Assembly (NCBI RefSeq): GCF_000208385.1
Contig: NC_015436.1
Span: forward strand, 124,001-188,000
DNA length: 64,000 bases
Reading direction: 5' to 3'
Source: Parasphaerochaeta coccoides DSM 17374
Lineage (GTDB): Bacteria > Spirochaetota > Spirochaetia > Sphaerochaetales > Sphaerochaetaceae
Shown: in pieces, positions 1 through 9,065 of the stretch
How positions within the stretch are numbered: the stretch's first letter is position 1
Layout of the letters: each line of letters starts with the position of its first letter
The notes under the pieces: generated by a model
The model's database searches: none
What the model was told of the DNA's origin: nothing
What the model saw: the letters and a program-made list of their open reading frames with translations, nothing else
Program-made: the position numbers and the translations under genes

Positions 1-609
1 CCAATCATATTCCTTGAATATCGCCAGATGTCCTTTTATCGATGCCACAAGTTTCACATCCGTGCCGCCGATATCCATGCCCATGACAATCTTTTCCTGG
101 CTGATGGAAGGTAACTGTCCAAAGATATCCGTGTGGGGATGTATGGGGAGAACGTCACTCACCGGTGGTTCCTGAGCTATATCATATGTATGGAACGCAA
201 AACGGGAACCTGCCTCGTATAAGGTTGCCAGCATACGTTCGTTCACATTGAGGCATTTACCGTACCCTGTACGCTCTTCCTTGGGATATGTCGTCTGGAA
301 TACTTCATCCAGTTCTTCCGTCAATACGACAATATCCTTGTTACGGGAGTCTATGTAGATGTCTATTTTGACAGCGCCAAGAGAAGATATGATGTTGTAC
401 AGCATGGCATGAACATAGGATGCCACGAAGTTCCTTTCCGACCCAGGGGAGAAGTCGGGCAGGAGAAGTGGGAAACACCGTGTAGAGCCATCATGGAGCT
501 TTACATGACAATGGAATGGATGGCATCCCTCCTGCTGGAATGCCTCGCGGACTTCACTGACATAGACGGAATCATCAGCGTCCGCTCTTTCCAGGAATTT
601 CTTGAGCAT
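1..609 (-). CDS. ROK/ASKHA-type protein with N-terminal extension (partial, runs off left edge)
   Basis: The frame is open for 203 codons from an ATG at 609 to the window edge, so the C-terminus is missing. Residues 1 to about 165 match nothing I recognise. Near residue 175 a sugar-kinase-type phosphate-1 loop appears (VMGMDIGGTDVKLVA), as in ROK-family or other ASKHA ATPases. The start sits 5 bases after the stop of the glycyl radical activase, with a GGGG ribosome site overlapping the end of that gene, so it is the third gene of the operon. A ROK or BadF-like activase or kinase role is possible, but the substrate cannot be told. The long unannotated N-terminal region is unusual for a ROK kinase, which normally begins almost at the phosphate loop. 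Confidence 0.7.
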   Translation of the reverse strand, partial: MLKKFLERADADDSVYVSEVREAFQQEGCHPFHCHVKLHDGSTRCFPLLLPDFSPGSERNFVASYVHAMLYNIISSLGAVKIDIYIDSRNKDIVVLTEELDEVFQTTYPKEERTGYGKCLNVNERMLATLYEAGSRFAFHTYDIAQEPPVSDVLPIHPHTDIFGQLPSISQEKIVMGMDIGGTDVKLVASIKGHLAIFKEYDW

Positions 610-614
610 AGTGT

Positions 615-1508
615 TTACCCCTTCTTTATGATGTTGCGTATACCTTCCTGTTCCAGGATTCCGTAAAAAAAATCCATTTCCTGATCAGTCAGAGCCGGAT
701 TTTTTACGGGGTAATCCTTTTCCATCGCACTATATTTGCTTCGGCACAGGGGATTATAATTCAGCAGTTCGTATTTGGTCTCAGGATTCGTATCTGCCAC
801 GTACCGGGCAATGGCACGGATATTTTCCTCGGTAGCCGTATAGCCAGGAATCAACGGGGTGCGTACGAGGACATCAGCCCCCGAACTGACCAGGTAGGCA
901 TAGTTGTCAAGAATCTGTTCATTGGACGCGCCAATTTGTTTGTGGTCACGTGCATTCCAGTATTTGATGTCCACCAGAAACTGGTCTACCAAGGGAAGCA
1001 TGGCTTCAAATTCTTTCCGGGGAGCCAGCAGGCATGTTTCCATGGCAGTGTTGACGCCGGAATCCTTGCAGCGTTTCAGTACAGATCGGGCAAATTCAGG
1101 TTGCGCCATTACTTCTCCGCCAGAAAGAGTCACGCCTCCTGAATCTCCGAAAAACGGACGATCCCTGAGCAATAATTCCGCTGCCTCATGGTCTGAGATG
1201 ACCCACCCGTCAAATGCCATTGCTGCTGCCGGACATTTCTCTATGCACATGCCACATCCAGTACAATGTTTTTTGTCGATATGAATCCGTCCATCCAGCT
1301 CCAGAGCTCTTTCAGGACATGTCTCTACGCATATCCCGCACTGTATGCAGGCAGAAGGGGAGTGCCAGAGAGAAATATGCTGTTTGATGCCTTCAGGGTT
1401 CTGACACCATGGGCACTTGAGGGGGCAACCTTTCAAGAACAGAGTGGTGCGGATTCCGGAACCATCATGGACGGCAAAGCGGGTGATGGCAAAGACTGTC
1501 CCGTTCAT
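615..1508 (-). CDS. Glycyl radical enzyme activating enzyme (radical SAM, two ferredoxin clusters)
   Basis: 297 aa. The radical SAM CX3CX2C motif is at Cys28, Cys32 and Cys35 (GCPLKCPWC). Two ferredoxin-type 4Fe-4S motifs follow at residues 54-64 and 82-92 (CIQCGICVETC, CTGCGMCIEKC). This insertion is typical of activases for non-PFL glycyl radical enzymes. A GGE-type SAM motif (LSGGEVMAQ) follows. The family abstracts a hydrogen from the C-terminal glycine of its partner. Its start overlaps the stop of the upstream glycyl radical enzyme by 4 bases (ATGA), so the two are translationally coupled and almost certainly cognate. Confidence 0.95.
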   Translation of the reverse strand: MNGTVFAITRFAVHDGSGIRTTLFLKGCPLKCPWCQNPEGIKQHISLWHSPSACIQCGICVETCPERALELDGRIHIDKKHCTGCGMCIEKCPAAAMAFDGWVISDHEAAELLLRDRPFFGDSGGVTLSGGEVMAQPEFARSVLKRCKDSGVNTAMETCLLAPRKEFEAMLPLVDQFLVDIKYWNARDHKQIGASNEQILDNYAYLVSSGADVLVRTPLIPGYTATEENIRAIARYVADTNPETKYELLNYNPLCRSKYSAMEKDYPVKNPALTDQEMDFFYGILEQEGIRNIIKKG

Positions 1509-3862
1509 ATGCGCTCATAAACTGTCCGGGCAATGATTTCATCTTGTAGATCCCGTGCCAGTTCCGTGAAATAGGCGGTATACCCCGCAACGCGAATGGT
1601 CAACCCTCTATACTTTTCCGGTTCTTTCTGTGCCGCCTTGAGATCCGTTTCATTGACTACATTGAACTGGACATGGCTGATTCCCAAGTCGACGAAAGCC
1701 CGTAGCAGATTGGAGAATTTCTTGATTCCTGTGGATGTCCGAAAAAACTCTGGCAGAAACTTCATATTGAGAAGGGTTCCATTGCTTGCCTTCCTGAAAG
1801 GCAAGGTCGATACCGAATGCAGCAATGCCGTAGGACCGTGGGTATCCCTGCCATACATGGCTGACACCCCTCCGTCTGCCAAGGGATCCCGCGCATGACG
1901 GCCATCAGCAGAAGCTCCGACATTCTGCCCCATCGGGACATGTGCGGACACCGTGTACAGACCCATCTGATAGATACCGCCCCTGTTGTTCCTGTATTTT
2001 TCCAGACCATCGGAAAAATAGTTTGACCATTTCGCTCCCAGTGCATCGACCCACGCTATATCATTTCCATATTTGGGTGCTTTGTTAAGAAGCATTGTCC
2101 GGACTACCTCATCCCCCTTGAAATCATTCCGCAGGGCTTGCAGCAGCCTTTCCGCCGTCAGCATTTTCCTGCCGAATACCAAGTCCTTGATTGCCGCAAG
2201 AGAATCCGCGATATTCGCGACCTGGATGGCCTGTACGCCTGCAAAATTATAATGGGCTCCACCTTGGGTGACATCACGCCCGTTTGTCATACAGTCATCT
2301 ATGACAGCAGACAGGAACGGAGTAGGAAGCAGTTGCTCATGCATCTTTTCCACCGTGGATACACAGTCGACCATGTAGTCTGAGAAATAATCAATCTGTC
2401 TGGCGAACGCTTCCTCCAGTTCCTCGAAACTTTCATAGGTGGTGAGGTCTCCCAAATCCAGTCCGGTTTTCTGCCCGGTCAACATGTCCGTACCATGGTT
2501 GAGTGTCAGTTCAAGCGCCTTGACAAGGTTGAACATGGCGGCATCACTCCACCCAAGGGCATTGCCATGGGTGGTCAATTCCACACAGCCTACAATGGCA
2601 TAGTTCATGGCATCTTCATGGCTGACTCCATGGGATTCCAGCGCCGGGATGACCGCCTCGTCATTGAAGACTTGAGGCATGCCGCTCCCCAAGCCTATTA
2701 CCCGGCTGGCGGTATCAAGGAATTCCTGTGGGGAATTTTTATGTATCCGACAGGAAAGATTCGGTTGCGGTAACAACAGATGTTCCTGTGCCATGAGGAA
2801 AAGATAGCTGAGATCATTCACGGCGTCGGAACCATCACCATACTGTCCGCCTATGGCTACGTTGAAACCAATGGGGAATCCCGCAAAGTATTTTGCGCTG
2901 TTCGAATTGCGCAGATAGACCAGCTGGTTGAATTTCAACCATAGGCACTCCGTGATTTCCAACGCCTGTTCCAAACTCATTCCGGCTTTCCTGCTGTTCA
3001 GGTAGTAGGGATATACGTACTGATCCATCCGTCCGGGAGAGAAAGATGAGGCATTGCCTTCCATCTGTAGTATGACGTAGAGGAACCAGACGGACTGCAT
3101 GGCTTCATGAAAAGTACGCGCAGGCTCACAGGCAAGCTTATGGCAAATACGGGAGACCTCCATGAGACTTTCATTGCCCGTTGTCTGGGACATCTCGGCA
3201 GCTAAGGCAGCGTAGCGTTCCATGAAGATACAGGCTCCCTGCATGGAAATGACTATGCTTTCATAAAAGTCCCTGCTCTTTCCTGAGGCCTCCCTGATAT
3301 GTTCCTGTGCTTGGGCGAGAATGCCGGCAGGGCCGAGAGCCAACCATTTTTTCGTATTTGGGCAGATATGTCCTTGGGAATGATCTTTCTGGTTGATTTT
3401 CACCACCTTGGCAATGGCATCTACCTGTTCGCCTATGGCAGCGCGAACGTGATCCTCCAGGGAACGTCCTTTCCAATAGGGAAGGATATCATTACGGAAT
3501 TCCTGGATATCCTCAGGATGGACATTGAACATATCCTGCGGTCGCGTAGGGAGAGTCTCAAACTCACGGTCGACCCATGACGCCCCGGTCTCCGGAAATA
3601 CGACGCCTCCACGGACACCGGCTGTACGGTTACCGACAATCAACTCATCAGGCAGGATACGAATGGAAATCTCTGTCAGCGCGGCTTTCAGCGACAACGC
3701 TCTCTGGATGCACCGGGACGTGCCTTCATTGTCCTGATAGGCTTTGGTAATGATTCGTGCCTGTTCAATGCTGACATAACGAGGCTCTGCCAGCATCAGA
3801 TTCTTCAGCAGACGGCTTCTTTCCAATGGCAAGATTGCCTGTATTTTTTCTCGCTCTGTCAT
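1505..3862 (-). CDS. Glycyl radical enzyme (PFL2-type, substrate unknown)
   Basis: 785 aa, full family length. The thiyl-radical cysteine is near residue 426 in GCVELTTHG, and the C-terminal glycyl radical motif RVAGYTAYF has its glycine near residue 760. The single-Cys GCVE loop puts it in the dehydratase/lyase/decarboxylase branch rather than pyruvate formate-lyase (which has CC). Residues after GCVE are LTTHGN rather than the P-containing loop I remember for glycerol and choline enzymes, so I give no substrate. RBS AAGGAAC precedes the ATG. First gene of an operon with its activase and a ROK-like protein, divergent from an AraC regulator. The enzyme is oxygen sensitive by nature, indicating anaerobic metabolism. 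Confidence 0.92.
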   Translation of the reverse strand: MTEREKIQAILPLERSRLLKNLMLAEPRYVSIEQARIITKAYQDNEGTSRCIQRALSLKAALTEISIRILPDELIVGNRTAGVRGGVVFPETGASWVDREFETLPTRPQDMFNVHPEDIQEFRNDILPYWKGRSLEDHVRAAIGEQVDAIAKVVKINQKDHSQGHICPNTKKWLALGPAGILAQAQEHIREASGKSRDFYESIVISMQGACIFMERYAALAAEMSQTTGNESLMEVSRICHKLACEPARTFHEAMQSVWFLYVILQMEGNASSFSPGRMDQYVYPYYLNSRKAGMSLEQALEITECLWLKFNQLVYLRNSNSAKYFAGFPIGFNVAIGGQYGDGSDAVNDLSYLFLMAQEHLLLPQPNLSCRIHKNSPQEFLDTASRVIGLGSGMPQVFNDEAVIPALESHGVSHEDAMNYAIVGCVELTTHGNALGWSDAAMFNLVKALELTLNHGTDMLTGQKTGLDLGDLTTYESFEELEEAFARQIDYFSDYMVDCVSTVEKMHEQLLPTPFLSAVIDDCMTNGRDVTQGGAHYNFAGVQAIQVANIADSLAAIKDLVFGRKMLTAERLLQALRNDFKGDEVVRTMLLNKAPKYGNDIAWVDALGAKWSNYFSDGLEKYRNNRGGIYQMGLYTVSAHVPMGQNVGASADGRHARDPLADGGVSAMYGRDTHGPTALLHSVSTLPFRKASNGTLLNMKFLPEFFRTSTGIKKFSNLLRAFVDLGISHVQFNVVNETDLKAAQKEPEKYRGLTIRVAGYTAYFTELARDLQDEIIARTVYERI

Positions 3863-4032
3863 GAGTTCCTTCTTTTAAGAAAAAGATATCACACCATTCA
3901 GGCAAAGAAAATTCTCTGAATTGCACAAAATATCTACAATCTTGAACTTACCTTATCTTAAAGTCTTTTTTCTTGCTTGGAATAATATCTGCCGATATAG
4001 TGGAAAAAAACTGAGATAAACAGGATGATTGT

Positions 4033-4827
4033 ATGGATTTTACGGAAAAATACAGGATTATCCACATGGGAAAGCCAATCCTGAAATTCTGTGAGCGGTT
4101 TGATGAGATGAGTAATATCTGGAATTTCACCCTGCATAGCCATCCATATATTGAACTTATGTTTTTTCTTGAAGGTACTGACAGCATTGAACTGGCGGAC
4201 ATGCGGCTGTCGGTATCCCTGTTCGATACGGTCATCTACCCCGCCAACTGTCTACATCAAGAGGCCCTGGCACCAGGGCTGCACAGGGAAATCATCTGTC
4301 TTTGGATAGATCTTCCGGATCTCCGGCTGGATGAACCGTTGCAAATACAGGATCGGGACGGTCGGCTCGGTACATTGTTCAAAACTGTGCATGAGTATTC
4401 AAAAAGCAAGAATCAGATTCCCTACATGATGGAACATCTACTCAAAGTTCTGCTGCTTCAGGCATTACAGCTTGTCTTTACCGGTGAAGGACTCCCCCGG
4501 ATATCAAAGTCAGTCCAATATATCCACTCCCATTTCACCCAACGGATTTCTCTTGAGGCACTGGCTGAACTTGAGAATGTAAGTGTTTCTTACCTATCAA
4601 GGAGATTCCATAAGCAAATGGACATGACCATCATAGAATATGTAAACCGTCTCCGTATCGAGATGTCCAAGAACTTGTTGGTAACGACGGATAAGGACAT
4701 GTTGGAAATTTCCTATCAGGTCGGCTATGAGTCTCCTAATTATTTTTACCGTGTTTTCCGTCGCTTCTGTTCAGAGTCCCCTGCGGCGTTCCGTCGTAGA
4801 TGCAAAAGAAACGCATCATTCCACTAG
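4033..4827 (+). CDS. AraC-family transcriptional regulator
   Basis: 264 aa. An N-terminal cupin-like ligand domain (about residues 20-100, with HSHPYIELMFFLEG) is followed by the double helix-turn-helix at about residues 160-262 (ISLEALAELENVSVSYLSRRF and YQVGYESPNYFYRVFRRF). It is transcribed divergently from the glycyl radical operon across a 170-base gap, and lies upstream of the transporter operon in the same direction. It is the obvious local regulator for one or both. The ligand is unknown. Confidence 0.9.
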   Translation: MDFTEKYRIIHMGKPILKFCERFDEMSNIWNFTLHSHPYIELMFFLEGTDSIELADMRLSVSLFDTVIYPANCLHQEALAPGLHREIICLWIDLPDLRLDEPLQIQDRDGRLGTLFKTVHEYSKSKNQIPYMMEHLLKVLLLQALQLVFTGEGLPRISKSVQYIHSHFTQRISLEALAELENVSVSYLSRRFHKQMDMTIIEYVNRLRIEMSKNLLVTTDKDMLEISYQVGYESPNYFYRVFRRFCSESPAAFRRRCKRNASFH

Positions 4828-4891
4828 AAAGGAAACGGTGAAGCACCTTTTTCACGATGAAGACACAATGACAAGAGAATAAAAATTTTGA

Positions 4892-4920
4892 TTGACAACG
4901 ATGGTATGGGTTGCTACCCT
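4892..4920 (+). promoter_or_regulatory. Sigma-70-type promoter of the transporter operon
   Basis: TTGACA at 4892-4897, a 17-base spacer, and TACCCT at 4915-4920. It lies about 200 bases upstream of the binding-protein start, leaving a long leader. It is the best promoter match in the gap 4828-5122. Confidence 0.55.
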
Positions 4921-4940
4921 ACCTATAGGTAAACGATTAC
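4921..4940. promoter_or_regulatory. Overlapping palindromes at the predicted transcription start
   Basis: ACCTATAGGT (4921-4930, perfect 10-base palindrome) overlaps GTAAACGATTAC (4929-4940), which looks like a LacI/CcpA-type operator. Both sit just after the -10 box, where a bound repressor would block initiation. No LacI-type gene is present in the window. Confidence 0.4.
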
Positions 4941-5122
4941 GTCTGCGTATGAGGCTTTGAAACAGATGGATTTCAAGTTTTCCTCAATGGGAGGATATGG
5001 TCGTATTTCACCGTGTGAACTGTCTTTCACCTTAGATGTCCCTGGATGTTCGCAGAATGCAGACTTCTATCAACATATTTCAAAAGGAGTCCAGTATATG
5101 GGCTTTTTATAGGAGGAGAAAT

Positions 5123-6334
5123 ATGAAGAAGACATGGATGTTGATCCTTTTTTTCGCAGTGTTCGGATTTGCGGCGTTGACGGCGGGAGGGCAGAAGGAA
5201 CCAGCTTCTCAGGGTAAGCCGGAAGCGGCTCGAACCTCGATTGCTACGGACAGCTCAGGCATCAGGTATAATGGAAGAAACAAGCTGTCCATGTTTGCAC
5301 CCCTGACCGGCGACAACCGTCAGTATGGCATAAAAATCAGGGATGGCGCTGAATTGGCTCTCAATCAGTTCAATGCGGAGCATGGTACTCAGTTCACCAT
5401 TGAATTCCATGATGACAAAGGGGATTCGAATGAAGCCATAAACCTGGCAAGCAAGATTGTATCTGATAGCACGGTCTTTGCTGCTCTTGCGGGTTATGGT
5501 TCATCCTGTGCCATGGCGACGGCTCCTGTATTTGATGAGAATGGTATGATTCTGATGGGCGTGGCTGCTTCACACGCTGATTTACCGCGCATGGGCGAAT
5601 ATGTATTTCCCATTCCCATGAGCGCCCGTCTGGAGAGCGTCAACTTTGCCCAGGCCATCAAGGAATACTTTGGTGTCGGAAAAATAGCAATCCTGTATCA
5701 GAACACGGATCACGGCGTACAGCAATCTGGCCTGATTAAGAAAGAATGGGAAGGATTCGGTGGCGAGACCGTCGTATATGAAAGCTTTGTTCCCGGTGAG
5801 ACAAAAGACTTTTCCGCTGTGTTGTCCAAGATAAAAAGCAAAACCCCAGATATCCTGTTTGTCAGCGCCGCATATAACGATGCCGCTCAGATTTTTCTTC
5901 AGGCAAACCAATTGGATCTGGATGTCCAGTATGTCGGACCCGGCATGTGTTTGAATGAAGAATTCACCAGACTGGTGGGTACTGACATCGACGGTGCGTA
6001 TATTCTCAGTTCCACTCCTTCTTTCTTGCCTTCAGTCCTGGAATCCGGCAATATCGATGAGATAACCAAGGACTTCATCAGTGCCTACAAAGAAGCGTAT
6101 GGAGAGACTCCTGATGGTTTCTCAGCCCAAGGATATGACACCGTCAACATTGTCCTTAACAGTGCCTTGGCAGCAGGTACGACCGATACTGACGCTGTGG
6201 CACGGCAGATCAAAGCCATCCGGTCTTATCCAGGACTTTCAGGCTTCAACATGGGATACAACGACCAGAAGGAAATGAACAAAGGCATCTATGTTTTTGA
6301 AATACAGAACGGAACCTTTGTACGGGTGAACTGA
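5123..6334 (+). CDS. Branched-chain-amino-acid-type ABC transporter substrate-binding protein
   Basis: 403 aa from the ATG at 5123, chosen because AGGAGG lies at 5111-5116 and a signal peptide follows directly (MKKTWMLILFFAVFGFAALT). The signal ends in AGGQKE without a lipobox cysteine, a form common in spirochaete binding proteins. The mature part is a type I periplasmic binding fold of the LivK family, starting with KLSMFAPLTGDNRQYG and containing the GAELALNQFN segment. It would capture the substrate outside the membrane for the four Liv-type genes downstream. The ligand could be an amino acid or another small carboxylate; LivK-like proteins bind diverse compounds. Confidence 0.92.
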   Translation: MKKTWMLILFFAVFGFAALTAGGQKEPASQGKPEAARTSIATDSSGIRYNGRNKLSMFAPLTGDNRQYGIKIRDGAELALNQFNAEHGTQFTIEFHDDKGDSNEAINLASKIVSDSTVFAALAGYGSSCAMATAPVFDENGMILMGVAASHADLPRMGEYVFPIPMSARLESVNFAQAIKEYFGVGKIAILYQNTDHGVQQSGLIKKEWEGFGGETVVYESFVPGETKDFSAVLSKIKSKTPDILFVSAAYNDAAQIFLQANQLDLDVQYVGPGMCLNEEFTRLVGTDIDGAYILSSTPSFLPSVLESGNIDEITKDFISAYKEAYGETPDGFSAQGYDTVNIVLNSALAAGTTDTDAVARQIKAIRSYPGLSGFNMGYNDQKEMNKGIYVFEIQNGTFVRVN

Positions 6335-6354
6335 CGGAACAAGAATACCGGAGA

Positions 6355-6402
6355 CTCGCGGCATCTGCCTCCCCATGGTGACGGATGTCCGCGGGGTTTT
6401 TT
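6355..6402 (+). terminator. Partial terminator between binding protein and permease
   Basis: CGCGGCATC pairs with GATGTCCGCG (one bulged T) around an 18-base loop, then six T follow at 6397-6402. It lies inside the operon, where such hairpins usually reduce expression of the permease genes relative to the binding protein. Confidence 0.6.
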
Positions 6403-6417
6403 CTTGGAGATAGACGA

Positions 6418-7296
6418 ATGTTATTACAGCAGATTATAAACGGTATTACGATCGGGAGTACCTATGCCTTGGTAGCCATTGGGTTTACCATGATCTTCGG
6501 GGTATTGGAACTGACCAACTTTTCCAACAGCTCCTTATACATGTTCGGTGCATATATCACTTATTTGCTCTATAGCATCGTGGGGGCACGTTTTTTTCTG
6601 GCTTTCACCATCAGCATTGTCTTGACTGGAGTCCTTGGGTATGGCGTCGATCGCTTTGCACTGCGGCGGCTGAGAAAAAAGAGGGCGCCCAAGCTATCCG
6701 GGCTGATTACCACCCTTGGTATGTCCATGGTGATTGACAACTCTGTCATGGTTTTCTTCGGTACGGACTCCAAGTCATTCACCAATTTCATGGATTTCGG
6801 CAAGTTCTATGTTGGAAATGCCGTGGTTACTTGGACACAGGTCATCATTCTGAGCGTCGCCTGCATATTGATGATCACGCTTTCCATTATTGTCTATCGT
6901 ACCAAGATTGGAAAAGCCATGGGCGCAATCGCACAGAACCAAGATGCCGCCAGGCTGATGGGAATCAATACGAACAAAGTTATTTCTTTTACTTTTATCG
7001 TAAGCGGTTTTCTGGCCTGTGTCGCCGGGACCATGGTCGCCATGTATTATCGCAGCATTGAGACATCCATGGGTACGTCCATCGGTACCAAGATTTTTGC
7101 CGCCGCAATCCTCGGTGGTGTCGGCATCCTCCCCGGAGCAGTAGTGGGAGGACTTGTCCTTGGCGTGGTGGAAACCATGGTATCCGCATACATCAGTACG
7201 GGCTATCGTGACGCTATATCCTTTACCATATTGATATTAGTCCTGCTGATAATGCCCAATGGCCTGTTCGGGAAAAAGGCAGTTAACAAAGTATAA
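6418..7296 (+). CDS. livH: Branched-chain-type ABC transporter permease (LivH family)
   Basis: 292 aa from the ATG at 6418 behind TTGGAGA. It is a hydrophobic multi-spanning protein beginning MLLQQIINGITIGSTYALVAIGFTMIFGVLELTNF, the usual LivH opening. The EAA-like loop and the final KIFAAAILGGVGILPGAVVGG segment match the family. It forms the inner-membrane channel with the LivM-type protein encoded next. Confidence 0.93.
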   Translation: MLLQQIINGITIGSTYALVAIGFTMIFGVLELTNFSNSSLYMFGAYITYLLYSIVGARFFLAFTISIVLTGVLGYGVDRFALRRLRKKRAPKLSGLITTLGMSMVIDNSVMVFFGTDSKSFTNFMDFGKFYVGNAVVTWTQVIILSVACILMITLSIIVYRTKIGKAMGAIAQNQDAARLMGINTNKVISFTFIVSGFLACVAGTMVAMYYRSIETSMGTSIGTKIFAAAILGGVGILPGAVVGGLVLGVVETMVSAYISTGYRDAISFTILILVLLIMPNGLFGKKAVNKV

Positions 7297-7308
7297 GAGG
7301 GAATGACT

Positions 7309-8310
7309 ATGATTGAAAGGTTTAGTACATGGTTGGTTCGCCATAAAAGCCCGTTGTTGATTGGTACGGTCATTGCCGCGGTGATATTCCCCTATGTCTT
7401 TACTTCCAGATATGTCCTGCGTATTGCCATACTATGTCTCATGTACTGCATGTTGGCAGTCAGCCTGAACCTGATGTCCGGGATACTTGGGCAGATATCC
7501 TTTGGTCATGCAGCTTTCTGGGGAATCGGCGCTTATACGGCGGCTATCCTGGCAAAGAACCATGGGTGGAACAATGTGGGCGTTTTGATAGTGGCGGCGC
7601 TTGTCGCGGGACTGTTCGGTCTGCTGCTGAGCCTGCCGGTCATGCATCTGAAAGGGTATTATTTTACCATAACCACAATGGTTTTCTGCCAGATTGTCCG
7701 TGTCATTGAAATTAACTGGATGTCGCTGACAAATGGACCATTGGGCATCATGGCAATTCCCAAGCTGCAAATCTTCGGGCAGCTGATCAAATCACAGCAG
7801 GCTTATTATTACCTTATACTGATATTATTGTCGCTGACGACCTTCATAGTGCATAAAGTGATTCATGCTCGCATGGGGTATGCAATCCTGGCAGTCAGGG
7901 ACGATGATCTTGCCGCTGGAGCAATGGGAATACATGTATTCAAGTACAAAGTCTTGGCTATTGTCATATCTTCCATGCTGGCTGGTGCCGCCGGAGGGTT
8001 TTACTCTGTATATACCAGCTATATAGATCCTGGCAGCTTTACCAACGCAGTGTCCAACAATATGTTGGTCATGGTTATTTTCGGCGGTCTGGGCAATATA
8101 TTCGGAAGTTTTGTCGGAGCAACGCTCCTTACTGTCTTGCCTGAAGTCCTGAGAGGTTTCTCCGAGTACCGTCAGTTGGTATTCGGCGCTCTCCTGGTAC
8201 TGTTGATGCTCGTGCGTCCTGAGGGAATTTTTGGTTCGGTCAATTTCAAATATATCGGACAGAGACTCTCCCTTGAAAAGAGCATTGCGGGAGGAAAGCA
8301 TCATGAGTGA
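7309..8310 (+). CDS. livM: Branched-chain-type ABC transporter permease (LivM family)
   Basis: About 333 aa. Two ATGs are possible (7303 and 7309); 7309 is preferred because AGAGGG at 7296-7301 is then 7 bases upstream instead of 1. It is multi-spanning with the family segment LNLMSGILGQISFGHAAFWGIGAY near the N-terminus and a GGLGNIFGSFVGA segment near the end. Its last codons overlap the start of the following ATPase by 8 bases. Confidence 0.92.
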   Translation: MIERFSTWLVRHKSPLLIGTVIAAVIFPYVFTSRYVLRIAILCLMYCMLAVSLNLMSGILGQISFGHAAFWGIGAYTAAILAKNHGWNNVGVLIVAALVAGLFGLLLSLPVMHLKGYYFTITTMVFCQIVRVIEINWMSLTNGPLGIMAIPKLQIFGQLIKSQQAYYYLILILLSLTTFIVHKVIHARMGYAILAVRDDDLAAGAMGIHVFKYKVLAIVISSMLAGAAGGFYSVYTSYIDPGSFTNAVSNNMLVMVIFGGLGNIFGSFVGATLLTVLPEVLRGFSEYRQLVFGALLVLLMLVRPEGIFGSVNFKYIGQRLSLEKSIAGGKHHE

Positions 8311-9064
8311 GATATTGTCTGTCCATGATATGACGCAATGTTTTGGAGGATTGAACGCTCTCAAAGGTGTCAGCATGCACGTTGACCAAGGAGAGATTGT
8401 CGGAGTCATTGGTCCCAATGGCGCGGGAAAGACTACATTGTTCAACTGCATTACAGGCATGTACCGTCCGACAAAAGGTTCCGTCCGCATGGTCGGCACC
8501 GATATCACCGGATGGAGACCCTACCAGATTACAGCTTATGGATTTGGCCGCACATTCCAGAATGTCCGTCTTTTTTCCAGGATGTCCGTACTGGACAACG
8601 TCATCGTAGGTATGCATATCAGTACGCGGCTGTCTTTTTCCCAAATGATCGTTGTCGGAAAGATGCGCCGGACAATGGATGATGCTGTCCATAAAGCGGA
8701 AGAAATCCTGAAAATCTTCGGACTCTACGAAAATCGTTATGAAATGGCTACGAGCTTGCCGTATGGAGATCAGAGGAAAGTCGAGATTGCCAGAGCACTT
8801 GCCCTGGAACCCAAGCTTCTCCTGCTGGATGAACCTGCCGCTGGCATGAATGAAATAGAGACAGAAGAACTTATGAACACCGTGTACGCGTTGAGGGAAA
8901 GAGGAAATACCATCCTTCTTATTGAACACGATATGAAGTTTGTAATGAATATCTGTGACCGTCTGTATGTTCTTAACGATGGGGCTCTTATCGCGGAAGG
9001 TTCCCCTGGGGAAGTCCGTACAAATCCCGTCGTCATTGAAGCCTATCTGGGAAAGGAAGCATAA
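8303..9064 (+). CDS. livG: Branched-chain-type ABC transporter ATP-binding protein (LivG family)
   Basis: 253 aa from the ATG at 8303 with GGAGG just upstream. Walker A GPNGAGKTT, a degenerate signature motif (LPYGDQRKVEIARAL), and Walker B LLLLDEPAAGM followed by the LivG-typical NEIE. Cytoplasmic ATPase of the transporter, coupled to livM by overlap and followed directly by the second ATPase. Confidence 0.94.
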   Translation: MSEILSVHDMTQCFGGLNALKGVSMHVDQGEIVGVIGPNGAGKTTLFNCITGMYRPTKGSVRMVGTDITGWRPYQITAYGFGRTFQNVRLFSRMSVLDNVIVGMHISTRLSFSQMIVVGKMRRTMDDAVHKAEEILKIFGLYENRYEMATSLPYGDQRKVEIARALALEPKLLLLDEPAAGMNEIETEELMNTVYALRERGNTILLIEHDMKFVMNICDRLYVLNDGALIAEGSPGEVRTNPVVIEAYLGKEA

Positions 9065-9065
9065 G

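Noticed and set aside
7825-8929. Long minus-strand frames opposite the Liv genes and opposite 9820-10881
   Set aside because: They mirror strong, motif-bearing plus-strand genes and show no recognisable domains.
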